This document shows, piece after piece, positions 1-6,104 of a stretch of DNA of 32,856 nt. The stretch is from Chthoniobacteraceae bacterium. GTDB lineage: Bacteria > Verrucomicrobiota > Verrucomicrobiia > Chthoniobacterales > Chthoniobacteraceae. The translations under genes were made by a program, and so were the position numbers. The stretch covers positions 1 to 32,856 of the forward strand of contig CANJZW010000055.1 of assembly GCA_947479475.1 (NCBI GenBank), in the 5' to 3' direction. The notes under the pieces were generated by a model. That model saw nothing but the letters and a program-made list of their open reading frames with translations, was not told the DNA's origin and did not search any database. The first letter of the stretch is position 1. Every line of letters starts with the position of its first letter.

Positions 1-473
1 GGTGCTGCCCCGAGATAGACACCCCCAAACCCGACCTCAATTCCTGACACTAAATTTAGATTCTCCAGAAAGACCTTTCGCGTTTCGTAAACGCCGTCCC
101 CGTCTTCATCGGAGAAAATCAGGATGCGATCGGAGCCGCCAAACAGACTGGCCTTTTCCTCTGGAGTCAGTGTGTCGAGATGCGGATCGTCGTCCGGTCT
201 TGGTGTGGGGGGCTCGCCGGTGCGAGTGGGATAAGTGTTGCCCTCCACCACCCAAAGACGCCCTCGCTCGTCCCAGCAAAAAGCGATGGGTTGCACCAAG
301 TCGGGTTCGCTTGCCAGAATGTCGACGCCGAATCCGTCTGGAAAAGTCATTTTTGACACCGCCTCCTTCGGAGAGAGCAGCGGCCCCGGATCTAACGCCC
401 AACCTGCACCGGACAGCAGGATCCAGAGAGCAAGGGTTGTAAGAAGACGCTGGGGCGATTTGAAGAGTTTCAT
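1..473 (-). CDS. PVC-type haem-binding propeller protein, N-terminal part (cut by window edge)
   Basis: The minus strand is open from an ATG at 473 to the left edge (157 codons), so the 3' end lies outside the window. The product starts with a signal peptide: a basic MKLFK start, a hydrophobic core LLTTLALWILLSGAG, and a likely cut after GWA. It continues with FPDGFGVDILASEPDLVQP, then IAFCWDERGRLWVVEGNTYP and a DEDGDGVYE stretch. This is the classic opening of the secreted PVC proteins that carry a dehydrogenase-like propeller and usually a C-terminal haem c domain (seen in family members, not visible here). The role is probably periplasmic oxidation of a sugar-like substrate, but this is inferred from the family only. 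No good Shine-Dalgarno precedes the ATG. The signal peptide supports this start. Confidence 0.85.
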   Translation of the reverse strand, partial: MKLFKSPQRLLTTLALWILLSGAGWALDPGPLLSPKEAVSKMTFPDGFGVDILASEPDLVQPIAFCWDERGRLWVVEGNTYPTRTGEPPTPRPDDDPHLDTLTPEEKASLFGGSDRILIFSDEDGDGVYETRKVFLENLNLVSGIEVGFGGVYLGAA

Positions 474-665
474 GGGTTGGGACGGGCTTTTGGCTCGCAT
501 GAAGGATAACCCGCGCCGCGATGTAACCGTGCTGACATTTTTTGTTGTCCATCGGACACTGTTGCGCGGCGTATGGAGGGGACCGCAGGCGCATTGATTT
601 GAAAGCAAGAATTTGCTTTTATGCCCATCGGTTCGCTTTTCAGCCTAGGCGGAGGGAGTTAAATC

Positions 666-764
666 CTACAGGTCGGCAACCGCGCCAGCAAGCGAAGCGA
701 CCTCGGGCAGCGGCGCTAGCAACAGGGCGGTGAGAAATGTGAGGGTGTGCTTTGTCACATTCAT
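666..764 (-). pseudogene. Orphan signal peptide, probable 5' remnant of a secreted-protein gene
   Basis: A 32-codon reading frame starts at ATG 764 with MNVTKHTLTFLTALLLAP, a textbook signal peptide (basic n-region, then a leucine-rich core), and stops at TAG 666-668 about a dozen residues later. Nothing recognisable follows in any frame up to the next gene at 473. In this neighbourhood of secreted PVC proteins the simplest reading is the preserved start of a gene whose body was deleted. A genuine small secreted peptide is possible but there is no good ribosome site. Bases 474-665 between this stop and the next gene hold nothing I can recognise. Confidence 0.35.
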
Positions 765-809
765 CTTGAATAAGTGATTTTGTTTTTTGATTTCCATCCA
801 CCAGTGGTT

Positions 810-1103
810 TTAGTCGGTCAGACCAAGGTAATGTTGATACCATCGTTTCTCCTCATCGTTGAGCAATTGGTAGGGATCGCCGGGCGGGGCAAGCCGGCTG
901 GTCCAGTCGGAAAGTTTCGCAGCCAAGTCGCGCGCGATCTCAGGATGCCCGATGATGAGATTGTGTTTTTCATGCTCATCGCTGGTCACATCGAAGAGGT
1001 AATTCGCTTCGTTGCCGGCGTGGATAAATTTCCATTTCCCGTTGCGCACGGAACATCGCAACGCTACGGCTTGATGGTCATGCCATGCACGGCTGGCGCC
1101 GAA
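810..1103 (-). pseudogene. C-terminal fragment of a secreted sulfatase
   Basis: The minus strand is open for 97 codons after an in-frame TGA at 1104-1106. The peptide carries the typical end of a family S1 sulfatase: AWHDHQAVALRCSVRNGKWK, then LFDVTSDEHEKHNLI and PEIARDLAAKLSDWTSRL. This matches the 'R.GKWKLI...LYDL..DP.E..NL' tail of these enzymes, and the ending is in the usual place. The catalytic CxPSR core and the other roughly 400 N-terminal residues are absent, and no sulfatase sequence can be followed upstream. It cannot be a working sulfatase. An internal TTG at 1061 could start an 83-residue peptide, but expression of it is unlikely. Confidence 0.6.
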
Positions 1104-1230
1104 TCATGGCGGCGGCCATGTTGCGCAGCCTTCTCTCCAAGCTTTGCACCGCCTCATCCGAGACTCGCCTCATTCCCAACGCAGGTCGCAGCATCTGTGC
1201 CCGGTCGAGGAGATAGCGCTTTATTGTGGC
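1078..1230 (-). other. Unassigned open stretch inside the decayed region
   Basis: Fifty minus-strand codons lie between a TAA at 1231-1233 and a TGA at 1078-1080. They read as an amphipathic, Arg-rich peptide containing KRYLLDRAQMLRPALGMRRV and SLERRLRNMAAAMI. It overlaps the upstream end of the sulfatase fragment in another frame. I do not recognise the family. It may be part of the same decayed gene as the remnant at 1260-1710, or meaningless. It contains an ATG but has no ribosome site. Confidence 0.15.
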
Positions 1231-1259
1231 TTAGTTTACCAAGCGGCTCATTTTAGTTC

Positions 1260-1710
1260 CTCCCGTGCATATTGGCCGCCCTCGCGGCGCTTTGGATCGA
1301 AACCGTGGCCCGCTTTCCGTCCCCTTCGGTGAGGGCCGTCTGTACCTGCTTTTGAATCCAGGCGCCCGCGGCCACCCACTGCGTTGGAGCGCCTTCCCCA
1401 GCTCGAACCAGGGCGCCAATGCAGGCAGCGTGCCCCGGTTTTTGATATCGAGAAGTTCACTCCATTTTATGAGCGCCGCCTCGCGCAGGTTCCCCTGCGC
1501 GGCCAGTTCCTTGACGCCCGAAACCGCCCCACCGCCCCACCGCCTTTCGTATTTTGCAGCTTCCAAAGCGCCTCCAAGTACTCGGGAATCCGGCTTACGT
1601 CCCTTTCGGCAAGCTGCTTCTTTTGTTCGGTGAGGAAGGCCTTCAGGCGCGCCTCCTCCCCTTTGACTCGGGCCAGAAAAAACTCGAGAATCCCTACTTT
1701 TTTCTCTCAC
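1260..1710 (-). pseudogene. Frameshifted remnant resembling the DUF1549/DUF1553 (PSD1) linker region
   Basis: No intact frame spans this stretch, but two minus-strand frames join into a protein-like sequence. The first reads FFLARVKGEEARLKAFL, then TEQKKQLAERD and IPEYLEALWKLQN. The second reads VKELAAQGNLREAALIKWSE, then LLDIKNRGTLPALAPWFELG. The break is at 1524-1544, where an 8-bp unit (GGCGGTGG on the minus strand) is repeated. Removing one copy restores a single frame across the junction. A charged helix, 'YLEAL', then 'W...L......PALAPW' recalls the segment linking DUF1549 and DUF1553 in planctomycete/verrucomicrobial secreted proteins, which often neighbour sulfatases. That identity is from memory of the family. 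Frame is lost again near 1385. Its upstream end touches the stop of the PQQ-like gene, so the 5' part is deleted. Confidence 0.4.
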
Positions 1711-2947
1711 CAATACACCACAGATGCTTGTCCGAGCGCAAAAAAATCTGCCCCTCGCTAAGCGCAGGTGAAGCATAAGCAGCCTCCTCCAAGCGGTTGA
1801 CAGCCACGACCGCGAATTTATCGGACGGATTCACCACGCGACACTCCCCCACATCATTGAGAAAGTAAACCAAGCCGCCTGCGCTTACTAAGGAAGCATG
1901 CTGACGACCGAAACGTTCTTGCCATACAATCTCCCCCGAACGGGCATCAAACGCATGCGCGAATCCCCGATCATCCGTGAGCAACACCCAGTCTTCCTCA
2001 ATAATCGGGGACGGCACATAGGAGACTCCCACCGCTGAGGGCGGGTTATAATGCCATGCCACGTGCGTTTTAGTCACATTCCCTGTGCCGTCTGGCTTGA
2101 TTGCCATGAGGTGATGAGCAGGAAACCCGCCGGTCATATACATCCATTGCGTCCTCGAACTATAAACCATCGAGGCCACAAACTGATCGGTTGGGCCATC
2201 AATCATCCACAGCTCCGCCCCTGTTTCCGGATCATAAGAAGCAATGCATTTTGAACCCGACAACACCATCTGAGCCTTACCGTTTATCTCCCGGATTAAT
2301 GGCGCAACATAACTCCGCGTCCTATTGGGCCGGGCGATCCGCCACAGCTCGTGGCCGTCGCGCGCGGACAGCGCGACAATGTATCCGGGCCCGTCGTGGT
2401 CACAATTAACGATCACCTTGCCCTTCCACAAAACGGGCGTGCTGCAAAATCCATGCACACTGCTGAAAAGCCCGGGACGCGTGCTCCACGCCATCTCACC
2501 TCCGATCGTATAGGCTGCAACAACGGGCTCCCGGCCGTCCAAAAATGCGCAGTACACTTTCTCGCCGTCGCACGCCGGAGTACTTGAGGCTCTCGAATTT
2601 TCGACATGTAGCCTTTCGGGGGGCGACTGTACAACGGGCTTTCGCCATAGTTCGGCGCCCGAGCTCCGGTCAAAACACAACAGCAATCTAGACTCCGTTT
2701 CAGGATCAAATCCAGAAGTGAACAAGCGGTCTCCCACCACAATGGGTGAAGCATGTCCCGAGGGACACGGCACCTTCCATTTTACATTCTCCTTGGTATC
2801 CCAACGCGTGGGGAACCCCTTCTCCAAACTAGTGCCATCCCCATGGGGGCCGCGCCAATTCGCCCAATCAGAGGCCGCAGAGCGGTTCGCTGCCAAAACC
2901 ATCACACTCGAAACAATAAAAGAGAAAACGCGAAGGGGGGAGCGCAT
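1694..2947 (-). CDS. Secreted PQQ-like beta-propeller repeat protein
   Basis: The 417-residue product has a signal peptide (MRSPLRVFSFIVSSVMVLAA) followed by DWANWRGPHGDGTS, the usual opening of outer-membrane/periplasmic PQQ-like propellers in PVC bacteria. Propeller blades then repeat motifs of the type 'LLCFDRSSGAELWRKPV', 'IVALSARDGHELWRIARP', 'IASYDPETGAELWMIDGP' and 'AHAFDARSGEIVWQERFG', each a W-terminated strand after an [AS]-x-[ST]-G turn. The sequence ends with LWCIGERKK, typical of the last blade. These proteins are often scaffolds or lack a proven cofactor, so enzymatic activity should not be assumed. The ATG at 2947 is chosen because the signal peptide begins there. The frame is open further upstream without a plausible leader. 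The downstream gene is decayed. Confidence 0.85.
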   Translation of the reverse strand: MRSPLRVFSFIVSSVMVLAANRSAASDWANWRGPHGDGTSLEKGFPTRWDTKENVKWKVPCPSGHASPIVVGDRLFTSGFDPETESRLLLCFDRSSGAELWRKPVVQSPPERLHVENSRASSTPACDGEKVYCAFLDGREPVVAAYTIGGEMAWSTRPGLFSSVHGFCSTPVLWKGKVIVNCDHDGPGYIVALSARDGHELWRIARPNRTRSYVAPLIREINGKAQMVLSGSKCIASYDPETGAELWMIDGPTDQFVASMVYSSRTQWMYMTGGFPAHHLMAIKPDGTGNVTKTHVAWHYNPPSAVGVSYVPSPIIEEDWVLLTDDRGFAHAFDARSGEIVWQERFGRQHASLVSAGGLVYFLNDVGECRVVNPSDKFAVVAVNRLEEAAYASPALSEGQIFLRSDKHLWCIGERKK

Positions 2948-3065
2948 TCCTGAGCTCTTTATCACTGAATTCTTTAAAATGAAACTCACCTTTTTTGATT
3001 CTCTCTTTTCGCAATTTCCGACCAAAAAGCAAAAATCGCGTTTGAATATAGAGTAAAACAAGAAA

Positions 3066-3094
3066 AGCCGGCTTGTTCAACGCGCCAACCGGCT
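3066..3094 (-). terminator. Possible hairpin with T-rich tail on the minus strand, upstream of the PQQ-like gene
   Basis: On the minus strand AGCCGG (3094-3089) can pair with CCGGCT (3071-3066) across a 17-base loop, followed by TTTTCTTGTTTT (3065-3054). This is the shape of a weak intrinsic terminator or attenuator. It lies in the divergent region between lutA and the PQQ-like gene, where no minus-strand gene ends, so it could attenuate the leader of the PQQ-like gene. The loop is long and the call is tentative. Confidence 0.25.
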
Positions 3095-3175
3095 CTTCTT
3101 CAGCAAAACGGGAGAACATTCCCCTGCAGGGTTGCCTCTTCTCTCGACTCTATTCAGACTCCTCTTCCTTTCACG

Positions 3176-3892
3176 ATGCGCGTCACACTGTTTGTCCCTT
3201 GCTTCATTGACTCCCTTTACCCGAACGTGGGAATGTCGATGGTTCACATCCTCGAGCGACTCGGTCACAGCGTTGACTTTCCTGAGGAACAAACCTGCTG
3301 CGGACAACCCCCTTTTAACTCCGGTTATTGGGAGGAAGCCCGTTCGGTGGCAGTCAAACAAATCGAGGTTTTTAAAAACGCCGAGGTCGTCATCTCCGGT
3401 TCCGGATCCTGTGGCGCAATGTTTAAGGTCTTTTACCCGGAACTTTTTCACGGGCATTCGGCAGAGGCAGAGGCAAAGGCGCTTTCAGCCAAAACGTGGG
3501 AGTTTTCAGAGTTTTTAGTCAACAAACTCGGCGTCACCGATTTAGGAGCCCGATTTGAAGGACGTGCCACATTCCATGACGGATGCCATGGCCTGCGGGA
3601 ACTGGGTACAAAACAAGCACCACGCGAACTTTTGAGCCACGTCAAAGGGCTCGAGCTCGTTGAGATGTCCGAAGCCGAAACGTGCTGCGGTTTCGGCGGC
3701 ACGTTTGCCGTTAAATACCCCCAGATCTCCACCGCAATGGCGGAGGTAAAGTGCAATTCCATCTGCGAAACCAAGGCGGACTATGTCATCAGTAACGACT
3801 CTAGCTGCCTCATGCAAATCGGAGGCTGGCTCAACCGCAATGTCGGCTCCGTCAAATGCCTCCACCTCGCCGAAGTTCTCGCCAGTCGTTAA
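3176..3892 (+). CDS. lutA: L-lactate utilisation protein LutA (LldE), CCG-domain protein
   Basis: The 238-residue protein contains two cysteine-rich CCG domains. The first runs from VPCFIDSLYPNVGMSMVHIL to EQTCCGQPPFNSGYW, with GSGSCGAM following. The second runs from FHDGCHGLRELG to EAETCCGFGGTFAVKYPQI, ending at SNDSSCLMQIGG. This is the standard architecture and length of LutA/LldE, which with LutB and LutC forms the iron-sulfur L-lactate dehydrogenase complex oxidising lactate to pyruvate in the cytoplasm. CCG domains of this type bind non-cubane Fe-S clusters in related heterodisulfide reductase subunits. It is the first gene of a lutABC operon and lies 18 bases before lutB. The ATG at 3176 begins MRVTLFVPCF, the conserved N-terminus. 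No strong Shine-Dalgarno is visible. Confidence 0.93.
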   Translation: MRVTLFVPCFIDSLYPNVGMSMVHILERLGHSVDFPEEQTCCGQPPFNSGYWEEARSVAVKQIEVFKNAEVVISGSGSCGAMFKVFYPELFHGHSAEAEAKALSAKTWEFSEFLVNKLGVTDLGARFEGRATFHDGCHGLRELGTKQAPRELLSHVKGLELVEMSEAETCCGFGGTFAVKYPQISTAMAEVKCNSICETKADYVISNDSSCLMQIGGWLNRNVGSVKCLHLAEVLASR

Positions 3893-3910
3893 AAACGAAG
3901 CCCAAAGCCG

Positions 3911-5356
3911 ATGAGCACGATCGCAGATCTTCCACGCCAGCAATTCCAGTCCGATGCCAATCGCACCGCAAACGACGCACCCCGCAGGGCCGCTGTCCGG
4001 CGCGCCTTAAGCAACTACCAAACGGCCAGGGACCGAACCGGCGCAACTTTTACAGACTGGAAGTCAGCACGCGCTTCGGCCGCCACAATCAAGCATGAGG
4101 CCGTTAACCATCTCGACCGCTATTTAGAGGAATTTGAACAAAAATTCACGGCTCGGGGAGGGAAAGTCTTCTGGGCTACCGACAGCAAACAGGCCCGAGA
4201 CTACATTCTCAACCTCGCCAAGGAGAAGGGCGTTCGTTCCATCGTGAAATCAAAGGCGATGACGGGGGAGGAAATCCATCTCAACGAGGCATTGATCAAA
4301 GAGGGATACGCTGTCGTAGAAAGCGATCTGGGCGAATATATCCAGCAGCTCAAAGGTGAGCCTCCCTATCATTTCGTTTTCCCCTGCATGCATTTGCGCC
4401 GGGATGAAATCAGCGATCTTTTTCACCGCGAACTCGGCACCGCTAAAACCGACAGCCCCGAAGAACTCACCATGATCGCGCGGAACGTTCTGCGCCGCGC
4501 CTACGTGGACGCCGATATGGGTATCTCAGGAGGCAACTTCATCGTGGCCGACACCGGGATGATTTCTATCACCGAGAATGAAGGCAATGCGCGCCTCACG
4601 GTCGGACTTCCAAAAATTCATGTAGCTCTAATCGGCATTGAAAAGGTGGTTCCCTGTTTGGCGGATCTCGCGTTGTTTCTTCCAATGCTGGCCACTGCAG
4701 GAACAGGACAGCATCTCACCGGCTACAATTCGATGTATGGAGGTCCCCGCCAGCCTGGTGAAATCGACGGCCCCGAGGAATTTCATGTCGTCTTTCTTGA
4801 TAACCACCGCACTCGTTTGCTAGCCGATCCAGAGCAACGCGACGCGCTCCATTGCATCCGTTGCGGAGCGTGCCTCAATGTCTGCCCGATTTTCAAAAAC
4901 ATCGGGGGCCATACCTATGGAACAACCTATCAGGGTCCTATCGGCTCGGTCATCACTCCTCATTTCCGCGGCCTTGAAGACTGGAAACATCTGTCAGGAG
5001 CATCCTCCCTCTGCGGCGCCTGCACCGAGACCTGTCCAGTAGGCATCGATATTCACCATCATCTTCTTCATAACCGCAGAAACGCAGCTGCGCAAAAACC
5101 GGCTGCAGGCGAACAACTTCTCTGGAAGGCCTTCAGTTTTCTCATGAAGCGTCCTGCACTCTATCGCCTGGCGACAAAATTCGCCCCCCTTGGAGGTCTG
5201 CTCCATCCTCTGGTTGAAGGCACCGCAATGGACCCAGTCGCAAGCTGGACCGCCACCCGAGAATTTCCAGCGGCCCCGCAGGGATCCTTCCGAGAACGTT
5301 TCCGCGCGCACAAAGCGGCCAAAGCTGAATTGGTTAAAAAAGGAGGCGTTCAGTGA
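3911..5356 (+). CDS. lutB: L-lactate utilisation iron-sulfur protein LutB (LldF)
   Basis: The 481-residue product has an N-terminal LUD-type domain (about residues 60-300, with KSKAMTGEEIHLNEAL and GISGGNFIVADTGMI) and a C-terminal ferredoxin-like domain. That domain has Cys315, Cys318, Cys321 and Cys325 (CIRCGACLNVCP) and Cys368, Cys371 and Cys375 (CGACTETCP), the pattern expected for [4Fe-4S] clusters in LutB. The length and the residues around GPIGSVITPHFRGL are normal for the family. It is the electron-transferring subunit of the lactate oxidation complex. Its TGA (5354-5356) overlaps the GTG start of lutC, implying translational coupling. The N-terminal 30 residues are Arg/Gln-rich and less conserved than the rest, so the exact start is less certain than the gene. 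Confidence 0.94.
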   Translation: MSTIADLPRQQFQSDANRTANDAPRRAAVRRALSNYQTARDRTGATFTDWKSARASAATIKHEAVNHLDRYLEEFEQKFTARGGKVFWATDSKQARDYILNLAKEKGVRSIVKSKAMTGEEIHLNEALIKEGYAVVESDLGEYIQQLKGEPPYHFVFPCMHLRRDEISDLFHRELGTAKTDSPEELTMIARNVLRRAYVDADMGISGGNFIVADTGMISITENEGNARLTVGLPKIHVALIGIEKVVPCLADLALFLPMLATAGTGQHLTGYNSMYGGPRQPGEIDGPEEFHVVFLDNHRTRLLADPEQRDALHCIRCGACLNVCPIFKNIGGHTYGTTYQGPIGSVITPHFRGLEDWKHLSGASSLCGACTETCPVGIDIHHHLLHNRRNAAAQKPAAGEQLLWKAFSFLMKRPALYRLATKFAPLGGLLHPLVEGTAMDPVASWTATREFPAAPQGSFRERFRAHKAAKAELVKKGGVQ

Positions 5357-6054
5357 ACCAAAACAGAGGAGATCGCGAGGCGATCCTTGGCCGGGTGCGG
5401 GAAGCTCTCAGAGAAGAAGCCCCGCTCAAACATCCCGCAGAGCGCTCCGCAGGCGGCGAACCAACGACCGCGCATTTCCGGGAATGGCTGCCACCCGTAG
5501 GCGCGAGTATCGATGAACGCTTCGCCCTTTTTGCAAAACTGAGCGAATCTTTGCGGACTGAACTACATCTCTGCGCGGACATGGCGGAGGTTTCAGCGTT
5601 TATCAAAAAACTTGCAGAGGAGGGCAATTGGAAAACGATCGCCCTCCACACGGGCGAACTGATCAGCCCGCTGATTTTAGAACTTCCTCCGCAGCTTTCA
5701 CCGCTGCTGCTCCAAAGCGGATACGACAAGGACGAACTGGAAGCCTGCGACGCGGGTCTTACAGAATGCGACCTTCTTGTCGCACAGACGGGCTCGGTCT
5801 GTGTGACCAGCAAAAGTGCCGGAGGTCGCGTCTTAAGCGTCCTGCCTCCGCACCACATTGTCGTGGCGCGCAAAAGCCAACTGGTCACGGATCTAACGGA
5901 AGCCTATGCCTCCCTCGCCACAAAATATCGCGACGCATACCCCAGTATGATTTCTTTCATCACCGGGCCGAGCCGGACCGGCGATATTGAACGTATTCTT
6001 GTCCTTGGCGCCCATGGACCAAAGCGGCTCACTGTCCTCCTGCTACCCTCTTAA
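5353..6054 (+). CDS. lutC: Lactate utilisation protein LutC (LldG), LUD domain
   Basis: The 233-residue protein begins ILGRVREALREEAPLKHP, typical of LutC, and ends in the LUD core: ECDLLVAQTGSVCVTSKS, then LPPHHIVVA, then the signature GPSRTGDIERILVLGAHGP. LutC is the third protein of the LutABC L-lactate to pyruvate system. Its biochemical role is less clear than those of LutA and LutB. The start is GTG at 5353, supported by AGGAGG at 5341-5346 and by the 4-base overlap with the lutB stop. The next gene, a secreted cytochrome-type protein, follows after 50 bases on the same strand and may be cotranscribed. Confidence 0.93.
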   Translation: MNQNRGDREAILGRVREALREEAPLKHPAERSAGGEPTTAHFREWLPPVGASIDERFALFAKLSESLRTELHLCADMAEVSAFIKKLAEEGNWKTIALHTGELISPLILELPPQLSPLLLQSGYDKDELEACDAGLTECDLLVAQTGSVCVTSKSAGGRVLSVLPPHHIVVARKSQLVTDLTEAYASLATKYRDAYPSMISFITGPSRTGDIERILVLGAHGPKRLTVLLLPS

Positions 6055-6104
6055 AAGGATCTTCTAAGAAAGTCTGAATTCCGGCATCTATCCCCCTGAA
6101 ATCC

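Noticed and set aside
3062..3175. Small gene between the PQQ-like gene and lutA
   Set aside because: Short frames on both strands lack ribosome sites and any family character.
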